The notes: generated by a model from the sequence alone, not told the origin. A stretch of DNA of 64,000 nt from Acetobacter ascendens (GCF_001766235.1 NZ_CP015164.1:2259001-2323000); one strand, 5' to 3'. Shown: positions 43,030-52,293, counted from the stretch's first letter. Made by a program: numbers and translations.

Positions 43030-44109
43030 ATGACAGCAGTTGTACGCCGCATTATCCATATTGATATGGATGCTTTTTATGCATCTGTTGAGCAACGGGA
43101 CAATCCAGCGCTTAAAGGCCAGCCTGTAGCAGTGGGCCGATGCCAGGAACGCGGTGTGGTTGCCGCCGCCAGTTATGAAGCCCGAAAATTTGGTGTGCGT
43201 TCGGCCATGCCATCAGTACAGGCGCAGCGCAAATGCCCACACCTTATTTTTATGCCACCACGTTTTGATGTTTATCGTGCTGTTTCTGCCCAGATTCACG
43301 CCATTTTTGCGCGTTATACGCCCCTTATTCAGCCTCTTTCGTTAGATGAAGCCTATCTGGATGTTACGCATCCGTTGCTCCCCCGCCCCTCTGCCACAGC
43401 AATTGCAGAAGAAATACGCGCCGCCATTTTGCGTGAAACAGGGCTGACGGCTTCAGCAGGTGTGTCTTACAACAAGTTTCTGGCCAAGCTGGCCTCAGAT
43501 TACCGCAAACCCAATGGGCAATTTGTGATTCCACCCAACCGTGGAGAAGAATTTGTAGCTAGCCTGCCCGTAAATGCTTTTCATGGTGTAGGACCTGCCA
43601 CGGCCCGGCGTATGCACACACTGGGCATTCATACAGGCGCAGATTTACGCCGTTTTTCATTGGATATTTTGCGCCAGCATTTTGGCAAAGCGTCTGCTTT
43701 TTACTATGGCATTGCCCGCGGCAAAGATGACCGGCCAGTAGAGCCGAATAGGCCACGCAAATCACTCGGCAAGGAAGTAACGTTTGAGCAGGATTTGCGC
43801 ACTCCAGCCGAATTACATACGGCGTTGCGTGAACTGGCGAGTAAAGTGTGGACCGGGTGCCAGAAACGAAACCTGACAGGTCGCACGATAACTCTGAAAT
43901 TACGCTATACAGATTTCAACCAATGCACGCGCAGCCTCTCTCTGGCCGATCCGGTGCAAGATCAAGAAATTCTGGCCGAGATGGCGTGCCGGTTACTTGC
44001 GCCATTGCTGCCTGTACGCGCCCCAGTAAGACTTCTAAGTGTTACACTTTCAACTCTTTTAAGTCCGCAAGATCAAGAAGCCACCACACAACTCTCTTTA
44101 CTTTCATAG
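43030..44109 (+). CDS. dinB: DNA polymerase IV
   Basis: DinB is a Y-family polymerase that copies past lesions without proofreading. From the ATG at 43030 it is 359 residues. Catalytic carboxylates lie in IIHIDMDAFYASVEQRD and QPLSLDEAYLDVT. VAAASYEARKFGVRSAMP marks the palm and fingers; ASAGVSYNKFLAKLASDYRKP and GPATARRMHTLGI follow. The little-finger domain begins around KSLGKEVTFEQD. The C-terminus ends LLSPQDQEATTQLSLLS, close to a beta-clamp-binding tail (QLSLL). I looked upstream for the GTTC-N7-GTTC LexA box and did not find a convincing one. Confidence 0.96.
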   Translation: MTAVVRRIIHIDMDAFYASVEQRDNPALKGQPVAVGRCQERGVVAAASYEARKFGVRSAMPSVQAQRKCPHLIFMPPRFDVYRAVSAQIHAIFARYTPLIQPLSLDEAYLDVTHPLLPRPSATAIAEEIRAAILRETGLTASAGVSYNKFLAKLASDYRKPNGQFVIPPNRGEEFVASLPVNAFHGVGPATARRMHTLGIHTGADLRRFSLDILRQHFGKASAFYYGIARGKDDRPVEPNRPRKSLGKEVTFEQDLRTPAELHTALRELASKVWTGCQKRNLTGRTITLKLRYTDFNQCTRSLSLADPVQDQEILAEMACRLLAPLLPVRAPVRLLSVTLSTLLSPQDQEATTQLSLLS

Positions 44110-44367
44110 ATAATAAATGAATAACATTTTTATCCTTGATCACAGTACTTATATTCAAATTATTTCTATATCAAAACAAAATGTTTGTGTTTCTCTTTTC
44201 TGATATTAATATGGATTCTGCATATTCCTTATACGATTCAACTTCATTCTTGCTCACTATTCGTATTTAATTGCGATTATTTAACGGTTTCATCTTTACA
44301 ACCTGCAAAATCCAATGCACCCGATACCAATCGGTTTTGACATAATTTTGTAATCAAGGTTGACGAG
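44110..44367. other. AT-rich intergenic region before ansP
   Basis: The region is distinctly AT-rich. It contains TTGACATAATTTTGTAATC shortly before the ansP ATG, with TTGACA usable as a -35, but no good -10 follows before the start codon. No ORF, RNA gene or terminator is evident. Confidence 0.4.
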
Positions 44368-45861
44368 ATGACTGCTTCCCCCACCTCAGACGGGCATGCA
44401 CCTGCCAATGCAGGCGCACGTACTGAAGATGGTTACCACCGCGGTTTGGGTAAGCGTCAGATCCAAATGATCTCTCTGGGAGGGGCTATTGGCACCGGGC
44501 TATTTCTGGGGGCTGGATCTCGCCTTCAGGCAGTTGGCCCGTCTCTCGCCTTGGTTTATCTGGTGTGTGGTGTTTTTGCTTTTCTGATGCTGCGTGCATT
44601 GGGAGAACTGGTGATGTACCGCCCCACCAGTGGCAGCTTTGTTTCCTACACGCGGGAATTTTTAGGCCCCAAAGCCTCTTATGTTGCAGGCACCATGGCC
44701 TTTTTTAACTGGGCCGTAACGGGCATTGTGGATATTACAGCCGTGGCGCTTTACATGCGTTTTTGGCCCGTTTTTTCCAGCGTACCACAATGGCTTTTTG
44801 CCCTGCTGGCCCTTGTGCTGATAACCGGCATGAACCTGACCGGCGTAAAATGGTTTGGTGAGCTGGAGTTCTGGCTTTCTTTGGTCAAAGTGTTGGCCTT
44901 GGGCGGTTTTCTGGTCATCGCGCTGGTTATTCTGGCCTTACGCTATCCCGTAGATGGACATACAACCGGGCTGCATCTGATTACCGAAAATGGCGGCATG
45001 TTTCCCCACGGCTTTTTGCCGGCACTGGTATTGGTACAAGGCGTTGTATTTGCCTATGCCAGTATTGAGCTGATTGGCACCGCAGCGGGAGAATGTGAGG
45101 ATGTTAAATCCGTTCTGCCACAGGCCATTAACAACGTTATCTGGCGCATTGCCATTTTTTACGTAGGCACCATTACGCTGCTTGTGCTGCTGCTGCCGTG
45201 GAACACGTATCAAGCTGGTGTTAGCCCCTTTGTCACCTTTCTCTCCAAATTAGGGGTGCCAGGCATAGACAGTGTGATGAACGTTGTGGTGCTTACCGCA
45301 GCTCTCTCCAGCTTAAACTCTGGCCTCTATTCTACTGGCCGCGTGTTGCGTGCACTGGCGCTAGATGGCGCGGCCCCACGTTATCTGGCCCGCATGAACA
45401 AACAGGCTGTGCCTTCTGCGGCCATTCTTTCCACCGTGGCCATTTATCTGGTGGGCGTGGTGCTGAATTACTTCATCCCCAGCCAGATTTTTGAAATTAT
45501 GCTGAGTTTGGCTTCCCTAGGCATCCTCAGCACGTGGTGTTTTATTGTGCTGTGCCAGATTCAACTGCGCAAAAAAATTCGCTGTGGAGAAATTGCTCCT
45601 ACCTCTTTTCCGATGCCGGGCGCGCCATTTACCTCTTGGCTGGCTCTCGCCTTCTTTATTGGCATCGTTGGACTGATGGCGTTTGATTACCCAACCGGAA
45701 CGGCAACGATATGCGCCATTCCCCTGCTGGCTTTGGCGCTGGCATGGGGTTGGCGCCGTATTCGTTCTGCTCCGGAACATGACGCCGTGCCACAAACCGT
45801 TCCTTCTGTTGTGTTAACGGAAGATTTTTTGGTTCCCCATGAAGGGTCAGACAGATCATGA
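44368..45861 (+). CDS. ansP: L-asparagine permease (APC family)
   Basis: This 497-residue amino acid permease of the inner membrane has 12 predicted helices. It matches E. coli AnsP closely along its whole length as I remember it: GLGKRQIQMISLGGAIGTGL, LRALGELVMYRPTSGSFVSY, NWAVTGIVDITAVALYM, HLITENGG, ELIGTAAGECEDV, LPWNTYQAGVSPFVTFLSKL and ALSSLNSGLYSTGRVLR. L-asparagine is therefore the expected substrate, though related amino acids are possible. The stop overlaps the ATG of the next gene (ATGA), which links the permease to an outer-membrane barrel. Confidence 0.9.
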   Translation: MTASPTSDGHAPANAGARTEDGYHRGLGKRQIQMISLGGAIGTGLFLGAGSRLQAVGPSLALVYLVCGVFAFLMLRALGELVMYRPTSGSFVSYTREFLGPKASYVAGTMAFFNWAVTGIVDITAVALYMRFWPVFSSVPQWLFALLALVLITGMNLTGVKWFGELEFWLSLVKVLALGGFLVIALVILALRYPVDGHTTGLHLITENGGMFPHGFLPALVLVQGVVFAYASIELIGTAAGECEDVKSVLPQAINNVIWRIAIFYVGTITLLVLLLPWNTYQAGVSPFVTFLSKLGVPGIDSVMNVVVLTAALSSLNSGLYSTGRVLRALALDGAAPRYLARMNKQAVPSAAILSTVAIYLVGVVLNYFIPSQIFEIMLSLASLGILSTWCFIVLCQIQLRKKIRCGEIAPTSFPMPGAPFTSWLALAFFIGIVGLMAFDYPTGTATICAIPLLALALAWGWRRIRSAPEHDAVPQTVPSVVLTEDFLVPHEGSDRS

Positions 45862-46928
45862 TTCAGGCAGCCAGTGTGTTTTCCTCCCTCCAGCCGCGTA
45901 CAGGCGTTAAGTGTTGTCCTGTTGTTTGTCGCTCTCTGGTAGGCACATTGTTGCTTTCTGTCAGCCTTTCTACAGCGCATGCAGCAGATACAGGCAATAG
46001 TGCCGCTGCGGGGTCTCAAGCTCCGGGGGAAGCCCGGCCGCAATGGTATACCGGGTCTCTCGTTTCACCTTCTGGCGCGCTTTCCAAGGCAGGTGTGTTC
46101 GCGTGGGAACCTTACGTCAGCTACAATCTGCCTGTGGGATATCTGGATGCAAATGGCAATAGTCATCCGCTTCACCCACGCCAGCAATCTGTTTCCAATT
46201 TTACGCTGTATAAATACTCCATCACTGATTCCATCAGTATTCAGGTTACTCCTACAATCAGTTACTTGTGGAAGAAGAAAGCAGGCACCAGCAGCGGGCT
46301 TAAATTTGGAGATCTGCCGGTTGATTTAATGTGGCGTTATCTGGATGCAGACCCTGCACGCTATATTCCAGCACTTAGTGTATTTGCCGGGGTTGGTTTT
46401 CCCACAGGCAATTATCAGAGACTGGGGCGAGCCGAAGATGGTGTTGGCTCTGGCGTTTATACGTTCCGCTTAGCCTTTACGGAACAATCCACTTACACAC
46501 TGCCAGGCCAGCATGAACTGCGCTTGCGTATGTGGGGCACCTTCCGCCGCGCGCTTACAACCGCGCATCTGCATAATGTCAGCAGTTACGGCACTGAAGT
46601 TGGGTTCCGTGGCACAGCGCAACCTGGAATGTACGGAGAAAGTGGGTTTTCTTTGGAATTTGGCATAAACCAGAAATGGGTTTTAGCCATGGATTTGGCG
46701 CGAGACTGGGCTGATGGATCTCATATTAAAGGTCGCACGCCCACAAGTGGCAAAATTGAACGGATAGACCGTATCAACAGCTCTTCGGGGGACTGGTTGA
46801 TAGCCCCTGCGGTTGAATACAACTGGTCCCCTCGTTTTGGGGTTATTGCGGGTGTTTCAACCTATTTTGCAGGCCACAATACCGGGTTTTCAGTTTCACC
46901 GCAGGTTGCGTTTAACAGCGTATTTTAG
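45858..46928 (+). CDS. Outer-membrane beta-barrel protein coupled to ansP
   Basis: This 356-residue exported protein starts in the ansP stop (ATGA). After a long N-region a signal peptide ends near STAHA. The rest is rich in alternating polar/hydrophobic strands with aromatic girdles (GVFAWEPYVSYNLPVGYL, SISIQVTPTISYLW, SVFAGVGFPTGNYQRLG, LIAPAVEYNWSPRFGVIAGV) and finishes with Phe, the usual sorting signal of outer-membrane barrels. It resembles the COG4313-type channel or transporter proteins. A role in letting substrate reach AnsP across the outer membrane is inferred from coupling only. Confidence 0.78.
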   Translation: MIQAASVFSSLQPRTGVKCCPVVCRSLVGTLLLSVSLSTAHAADTGNSAAAGSQAPGEARPQWYTGSLVSPSGALSKAGVFAWEPYVSYNLPVGYLDANGNSHPLHPRQQSVSNFTLYKYSITDSISIQVTPTISYLWKKKAGTSSGLKFGDLPVDLMWRYLDADPARYIPALSVFAGVGFPTGNYQRLGRAEDGVGSGVYTFRLAFTEQSTYTLPGQHELRLRMWGTFRRALTTAHLHNVSSYGTEVGFRGTAQPGMYGESGFSLEFGINQKWVLAMDLARDWADGSHIKGRTPTSGKIERIDRINSSSGDWLIAPAVEYNWSPRFGVIAGVSTYFAGHNTGFSVSPQVAFNSVF

Positions 46929-46946
46929 CCGTTGCGTGTTGAAAAC

Positions 46947-46978
46947 AAAAAAGAGCGGAATTTCATCCGCTCTTTTTT
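46947..46978. terminator. Bidirectional rho-independent terminator
   Basis: A perfect 13-bp stem (46947-46959 with 46966-46978) starts with six As and ends with six Ts. It stands between the convergent barrel gene and the glycosyltransferase gene and serves both. Confidence 0.93.
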
Positions 46979-47003
46979 ATAACACCGTATCTGAAAGCTC
47001 TGG

Positions 47004-47774
47004 TTATTCAGCCAGTTCTGGGTGACGGAACTCCATCACCAATTCCAGATCATAATGTGCGGCCAATGCTTCTGTTGCTGTGCGCGAAGAATTATGGACG
47101 CGATAGCGGCACAGAATTTCTGGCAGGTATCCGGGCTCTAGCCCTGCATCAATAAATTTCAGCCAGAAATCATAATCTTCCCAGCCTTCTTCAATGTGAG
47201 AGAAGCCGCCAACCTTTTCCCATGCACTTTTACGAATAAGCGCCATCACATCCACATAGTTATTCTTGCGCATGCGTGCAGCGTCCCAGATATCGGCATG
47301 GCCAATACCTTTGCGGTCTCCAAACTCTTCAATCTGGGTATAAACTGCCGGGAATTTACCCTGCAAAAGAGCCGCGTAGATTTTTTCCAGCGCGGTTGGG
47401 TAAATGGTATTATCAGCATCGATAATAAACACGTACTCAGACTGCGCATGCTCAAACGCCATATTGCGCGAAAATGATGGCCCCTGATTACGCGGGTTAG
47501 TCAAACACTGCAGGCTATAAAAACGCTGCTTGTTTTCTTCCATCCATTCCGCAATCACCTCAAGGGAATCATCGCGCTGGGAGCAATCATCAACAACCAC
47601 AATTTCCAGATCAGTATGCGTTTGATCTGCAATGCTATCCAGACATTCTTCAATAACAGAAGCATAATTGAAGTTGGTAACGCAGACCGTGATCAGGTTT
47701 TTGGGCTTCCGGGATTTTTTCTTATAGGAAAAAACAACTTCCGGGCTGGGGTCCCATGGCTTGATAACGCTCAT
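47004..47774 (-). CDS. Family 2 glycosyltransferase
   Basis: This 256-residue GT-A fold enzyme transfers an activated sugar. The nucleotide-sugar region shows LITVCVTNFNYASVIEECLD and LEIVVVDDCSQRDDSLEV. The metal-binding DxD motif is in YVFIIDADNTIY, and the acceptor-side motif is ...GWEDYDFWLKF, close to the ED(D/Y)xxxxR catalytic pattern. No membrane helix is present. The ATG at 47774 overlaps the stop of the next upstream gene (ATGA), so it is translated together with the repeat-bearing glycosyltransferase. Sugar and acceptor are unknown. Confidence 0.88.
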   Translation of the reverse strand: MSVIKPWDPSPEVVFSYKKKSRKPKNLITVCVTNFNYASVIEECLDSIADQTHTDLEIVVVDDCSQRDDSLEVIAEWMEENKQRFYSLQCLTNPRNQGPSFSRNMAFEHAQSEYVFIIDADNTIYPTALEKIYAALLQGKFPAVYTQIEEFGDRKGIGHADIWDAARMRKNNYVDVMALIRKSAWEKVGGFSHIEEGWEDYDFWLKFIDAGLEPGYLPEILCRYRVHNSSRTATEALAAHYDLELVMEFRHPELAE

Positions 47775-49321
47775 TTCACAGTGCTCCACACAGCAGAAAT
47801 ATAGTTTTTAAGATCGATATTCTTGGAATTGAATATTTTCTCATCTTGCAGAAGGTCAAAAATATTCTGCTGAATTCTGGCAGCCTCTTTTTGCCCGTCT
47901 TCAGTCTGGATCAACCATTCTATCAGGTTAGGCATATGCCGCGGCGTTTCAGCCAAGAAATGCTCACCTTCCTTGTATAGCGGATGAGGGAAGCATTCTT
48001 CTGTTACAACAATGGTACCGGAAGCCATGCCCTGCTTGACGATACGGTGCCATTCAAAAAAGCAGTTATCATCACGGTGAATATTCAACGCCACCTTGGA
48101 ATTTTCCGCAACATAGCGCGGCAGGCGTGAAAGGATATCGTAAACACCGGAGGATGGAATAGGCCCATCTGCCTTACGGTAATAGAAGAAGCTCTGATAG
48201 TTGGAGAAGAAGGCCGCTGAACGTGAGAAGAACTTTTCACGCTTGCGGGAAGCGTTCCCAAAAAAGCTTACATCAATATCGCGTTCGGCAATCGGCCGGA
48301 ATGGAGTGGAACCTGTTTTGGCCCCTTCTGGCAAAATCCGGAACAGCGGATGCTTTCTGTCTGCATCAGCAAGCTTGCAAGCTTCTATTTTTACCGGCGG
48401 ATCAAAGTGGAATACCGGCAACCCAACATCGGAAAAGGATTTGAGGTTCTGATAACACAGATCCATCACCCCGGCTGACATGAGAATGTACAGAATCCCA
48501 CGTGTAAACCACAGTGTTTGAGGCTGCTCTGTATTAAACATGATGGATTTTCTAATAATCTCATCACGTTTCCAGATTTCGTTTCCATCCAAGAAGAAGA
48601 ACTCATGCGGCGCACAGAAAATGCAAAGTTCAGGCGTTTCTTCTTCTGGTGTTTTTTCAGTAAGTACCTTGGCATTCAGGCCAGCATCACACAGATATTC
48701 GCTGAGGCACTCTGCCAGTTCCTGAATAAAGGAATTACCTTCGGAATGGTAGAATACCCCAATTGTTTTAGGGAAATTCTTGCCGTAAACCTTATCGGTA
48801 ATCTTATAATTAACGTCGTGCTTACACTCATTACCTAAAAAGCGAACAATTGAGCGCTTGGAAAAAATTTCGCGCCCTTCGCCAATACCATAAAGTAATG
48901 CATGACGTGCTGTTGGCATACTTGCGGATGAAACATCGCTGTTCATACGCACGTAATCATCTTCATTAAAGAACGGATATTTCTTTAATCTGTTTAGAGC
49001 ATTCGTAATAGAAACATACGAATATTCCTGCAAAAGACCTTTTTTAAAGAAAAACAGATGGTCATTATTTCTTATATAATGTGCAAAGGAGTTTTCGTTT
49101 TTCCCGATAACATTTTTATAAAGATTATAATATATTTCTGTATTGAAATTATCATTAGGATTACGGTTTTCATGTACACCGTAAAGAACATAATGTATAA
49201 CAGGATCAAGGCCAGATTTTTTTACATCGGGGTTTTCTTCAAGATAAAATTCAGTATCGAATTTTCCCGAATCAATTATTGATTTTATATCTTTTTTATT
49301 CCAGGCGGTCAAACTTACCAT
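47771..49321 (-). CDS. Glycosyltransferase with N-terminal FxxxYLxxNPDV repeats
   Basis: This 516-residue protein starts with three degenerate repeats (about residues 20-160): FDTEFYLEENPDVKKSG then DPVIHYVLYG; FNTEIYYNLYKNV; and FNEDDYVRMNSDV then ARHALLYGIGEGRE. A GT-B-like catalytic part follows, with FPKTIGVFYHSEGNSFI, the conserved FFGNASRKREKFFS and KVALNIHRDDNCFFEWHRIV, and a C-terminal EWLIQ region. It resembles glycosyltransferases that end in a CgeB-like domain. The gene is AT-rich with codon use unlike its neighbours, suggesting transfer. Its stop overlaps the next glycosyltransferase (ATGA). Confidence 0.75.
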   Translation of the reverse strand: MVSLTAWNKKDIKSIIDSGKFDTEFYLEENPDVKKSGLDPVIHYVLYGVHENRNPNDNFNTEIYYNLYKNVIGKNENSFAHYIRNNDHLFFFKKGLLQEYSYVSITNALNRLKKYPFFNEDDYVRMNSDVSSASMPTARHALLYGIGEGREIFSKRSIVRFLGNECKHDVNYKITDKVYGKNFPKTIGVFYHSEGNSFIQELAECLSEYLCDAGLNAKVLTEKTPEEETPELCIFCAPHEFFFLDGNEIWKRDEIIRKSIMFNTEQPQTLWFTRGILYILMSAGVMDLCYQNLKSFSDVGLPVFHFDPPVKIEACKLADADRKHPLFRILPEGAKTGSTPFRPIAERDIDVSFFGNASRKREKFFSRSAAFFSNYQSFFYYRKADGPIPSSGVYDILSRLPRYVAENSKVALNIHRDDNCFFEWHRIVKQGMASGTIVVTEECFPHPLYKEGEHFLAETPRHMPNLIEWLIQTEDGQKEAARIQQNIFDLLQDEKIFNSKNIDLKNYISAVWSTVK

Positions 49322-49650
49322 TGCATTTTCCGTTTGAATGCTATCACTATTTACAGGTACTTATAGCAAATATAAAATTTATGCTGAAAAACACAACAGT
49401 TAACTATTCCTCTACATAAAATTATTATGCCTATCTACGCTTTTCGCAAACCTTCCCCCTTGATTAATTGCTTGAAAATACTTTCTTTCAATGCGCCGGG
49501 GGATTATAAAGATGTTAATCGTGTTTCCTGAATTAAATTTTTTCAAACTCTTAGCAAGGCCCCATTCTCTTACCCATTCCTTATTGCTGAATAAGCAATC
49601 CCTCCATCGTGAACCCAAACAGAATAAGAGCTATCTTGGCGGAGTTCTTT
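49322..49650. other. AT-rich divergent region between polysaccharide genes
   Basis: These 329 bases separate a minus-strand glycosyltransferase from the plus-strand FkbH-like gene. They are strongly AT-rich and contain several TATAA-like hexamers on both strands, but I cannot single out a promoter pair. There is no RNA gene, repeat or credible small ORF. GGCGGAG at 49638-49644 is the ribosome site of the FkbH-like gene. Confidence 0.4.
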
Positions 49651-51501
49651 ATGTCCACAACAACAAAAAATAATACTTCTCTTACATCTCCGCATTTTCT
49701 ATTCCCGACAGATCTCGAAAGAACAGAACGCAAGATCAATCGCATTCTTCTTGTTGGTTCATGCCTAACTTCTTTATATCTGGAAGCCTTTAAAGGATAT
49801 TATCCAGATATAGATTTTGATTATATCCCTTACAATTTTGTAAGCATCTTACCAAAAACGCCACCAGCACCAGTAGATCAGTACGATCTACAATATGTGC
49901 AAATTCCATTGCGCACCGTTTTAAGTGATCGTGTGGTAGAAGGCTTCCAACTGAATGATCCGGCTTTTGCAGAAAGCATCCTGCACGATGCTTTGAACAC
50001 GCTGGATGTCATGCTGGATGCCGCCCTGCTTTACAACCGCGAACATGGATTGCTGACATTTGTCTCCAATTTCATCGTTCCGCAGATGGCCACAGCTTCC
50101 AGCCTGCTTTCACAAGGCACAGAAACAGATATTACCTATATGGTAAGATGCCTGAACATGCATCTGGCCCGAAAAATTTCCAGTTATAAAAACGCTTATG
50201 TACTAGATGTTGATTCTGTTGTGTCATCCTTGGGCAAACGTTATGTGCTGGATGATGTTATTTACTTCCATACCCATGGCGGCCTGTCTTTTCAGGATTG
50301 GGACGATTTTGGTGCGATTGAGCGCAATGAACCCATCCCTGAGTTGGAAACCATTTATCCGATTCATCGGGAAGAATTTGTTAAAACCATCTTTCGCCAA
50401 ATTGTTGCAGCTTACCGCACCGTGCATCAGGTAGATCAGGTCAAAGCCGTTATTTTTGATCTGGATAACACCCTATGGCGCGGCCAAATAGCTGAACACT
50501 ATCGGCCAGAAGTACAGCCTTGGCCCCGCACAGATGGCTGGCCCGTAGGGTTGTGGGAAACTGTTCATACCTTGCGTGCACGTGGCATTTTGGTGGCCAT
50601 CTGCTCCAAGAATGATGAAGCCTACGTGCGCGAACGGTGGGATGACATTATCAACCCCCAGTTTATCAAATTGGAAGATTTTGCCTCTGTTAAAATCAAT
50701 TGGGCCCCCAAGCCGGAAAACATTGCCGCTATCTGTCAGGAATTCAATATCAAGCCTAAAAGCGTTGTGTTTGTAGATGACAATCCTGTAGAACGCGCCT
50801 CTGTTAACACGGCTTTTCCTGAAATTCGCACAATTGGCGGCAATCCGTATCTCACACGCCGGATCCTTTTGTGGTCACCCGAAACACAGGTTGCACGTCT
50901 GACGCAGGAATCTGCCCAGCGGGAAACCATGATTCGAGGACAAATTGCCCGTGAGGAAACACGCGCCAGCCTGAACCGTGAAGAATTTTTGGCATCCTTG
51001 GAATGTACGGTTTCCCTCACCTATATTACAGATGCAGAACAACCGGAACTGGCACGTGCACTAGAACTGACCAACAAGACCAACCAATTCAATACTTCTG
51101 GCACGCGTTGGACATTTCAGGAACTCACACGCTTTTTGAGTGAAGGCGGAGAGATCATTGTTGCAACTGTTCAGGACAAATTCACCAGTTACGGATTGGT
51201 AAGCGTGCTTTACCTGCGCAATAATGAAATTGTGCAGTTTGTTATGAGCTGCCGCGTTTTGGGCATGGAGGTAGAAAAAAGTATTGTTGCTGATGTTGTC
51301 AGCCATGTTCGGGAAAAACAAGGAGATGTTCGCGTAACAGCTTCTATTCATGATCTTCCGGATAATACACCGTGCCGTAACATTTATAAGGATTGCGGCT
51401 TCCGGGAAGACTGGGTTTCTGAAAAGATTCACTATTACATTCTGGATGAGACTAAAGAAGTAGAATTCCCATCTCATATAGAGGTCATAGAAGAAGTCTG
51501 A
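49651..51501 (+). CDS. FkbH-like HAD-IIIC / GNAT protein
   Basis: This 616-residue protein has three parts. Residues 1-250 form an SGNH-like N-terminal domain that begins RILLVGSCLTSLYLEAF. Residues about 265-420 are a HAD-IIIC phosphatase with KAVIFDLDNTLWRG (motif I), VAICSKNDEAYVRERW (motif II) and SVVFVDDNPVERASV (motif IV). Residues about 450-600 resemble a GNAT acyltransferase, with ELTNKTNQFNTSGTRW and FVMSCRVLGMEVEKSIV. In FkbH proteins this combination dephosphorylates a glyceryl group and loads it on a carrier. No polyketide or carrier gene is near, so a role in glycan or lipid modification is more likely here. The start at 49651 has GGAG six bases upstream. Confidence 0.82.
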   Translation: MSTTTKNNTSLTSPHFLFPTDLERTERKINRILLVGSCLTSLYLEAFKGYYPDIDFDYIPYNFVSILPKTPPAPVDQYDLQYVQIPLRTVLSDRVVEGFQLNDPAFAESILHDALNTLDVMLDAALLYNREHGLLTFVSNFIVPQMATASSLLSQGTETDITYMVRCLNMHLARKISSYKNAYVLDVDSVVSSLGKRYVLDDVIYFHTHGGLSFQDWDDFGAIERNEPIPELETIYPIHREEFVKTIFRQIVAAYRTVHQVDQVKAVIFDLDNTLWRGQIAEHYRPEVQPWPRTDGWPVGLWETVHTLRARGILVAICSKNDEAYVRERWDDIINPQFIKLEDFASVKINWAPKPENIAAICQEFNIKPKSVVFVDDNPVERASVNTAFPEIRTIGGNPYLTRRILLWSPETQVARLTQESAQRETMIRGQIAREETRASLNREEFLASLECTVSLTYITDAEQPELARALELTNKTNQFNTSGTRWTFQELTRFLSEGGEIIVATVQDKFTSYGLVSVLYLRNNEIVQFVMSCRVLGMEVEKSIVADVVSHVREKQGDVRVTASIHDLPDNTPCRNIYKDCGFREDWVSEKIHYYILDETKEVEFPSHIEVIEEV

Positions 51502-51525
51502 CACTTTTATTAAAACAGCATAAAT

Positions 51526-51570
51526 AAAAAAAGGGGCGCATGGTTTTTAAAGCCATACGCCCCTTTTTTA
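51526..51570. terminator. Rho-independent terminator after the FkbH-like gene
   Basis: GGGGCG and ATGG pair with CCAT and CGCCCC, with one internal C-A mismatch, around a short T-rich loop. As flank the left side and six Ts the right. It lies between convergent genes and probably serves both. Confidence 0.85.
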
Positions 51571-51584
51571 AAATTTAGAGCCTA

Positions 51585-52067
51585 TTAGCGCAGTGGGCGC
51601 CCTTCCTGAAAACCATAACAAACATAATGGATAAAAGGCCCTGGGCCAAATCCAGCCACATCAGGGTTTACGCGCAGATAGGAAAGACTATCAAACAGCG
51701 CGTTAGGGTTTCTGCCTTCCTTAGCGCCATAATCCAGAAAATGCTCAAGCGGATCTACACCCGCATCACGGATATCTGGGTAAGCATTAAGGTACCACTG
51801 GCTATCAAAGAAGATAGCGGCCCGACGTTCTTTTTCAGCTTCTTGTTCCACAATACCCGCCTGAGACTGAAGTGCCAATGCAATCTGTTCTGCTGCCGGA
51901 GCCTTTACAGGCTCTGCCACAGGAGCTGCTGCTTCTACTTGTTCTGTAACCTGAGGCTCCGCATCTGGTCCATGTGTTTCTGACACTACGGGAGCCGCAA
52001 CCTTTTTGCGTGCCACTTTTACACGAGAAGAACGAACCTTACCTACAGGCTTTTTTTCACCAGACAC
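51585..52067 (-). CDS. Small protein with two FxxxYLxxNPDV repeats
   Basis: No ATG is available; the GTG at 52067 has GGGAG seven bases upstream and gives 160 residues (a TTG at 52100 is the alternative). A basic N-terminus (GKVRSSRVKVARKKVA) leads into a low-complexity Ala/Pro/Val/Glu linker. The C-terminal half is two repeats: FFDSQWYLNAYPDIRDAGVD then PLEHFLDYGAKEGRNPN, and LFDSLSYLRVNPDVAGFG then FIHYVCYGFQEGRP. The same repeat occurs in two glycosyltransferases of this window. There is no enzymatic domain. It may be a free adaptor or surface-layer component; its function is unknown. Confidence 0.75.
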   Translation of the reverse strand: MSGEKKPVGKVRSSRVKVARKKVAAPVVSETHGPDAEPQVTEQVEAAAPVAEPVKAPAAEQIALALQSQAGIVEQEAEKERRAAIFFDSQWYLNAYPDIRDAGVDPLEHFLDYGAKEGRNPNALFDSLSYLRVNPDVAGFGPGPFIHYVCYGFQEGRPLR

Positions 52068-52230
52068 CGCAACACTCCCTCGTGGCCTTTTGCATATCAA
52101 GAACTTCGGCAGGTAAATGATTTTCTGACAGACCTAATACAAGCATAATTATTTTTCTGTCCAGAAAATACTGATACCAAATTCCCTCGTAATATTCTTA
52201 GTTTCTAAACACGAGAAAAACAAACATGAT

Positions 52231-52293
52231 TTACAATGTATCCGTAAAATGCATATGAAGCACCCTTCATAAAACATTTACGAATACATGTAA
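52231..52293 (-). terminator. Long terminator hairpin of the M16 peptidase gene
   Basis: A stem of about 20 bp with small bulges (TTACATGTATTCGTAAATG side against CATTTTACGGATACATTGTAA, minus strand) is topped by a perfect ATGAAG-ggtg-CTTCAT hairpin. TTTGTTTTT follows a few bases later. It begins five bases after the peptidase stop. Confidence 0.6.
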
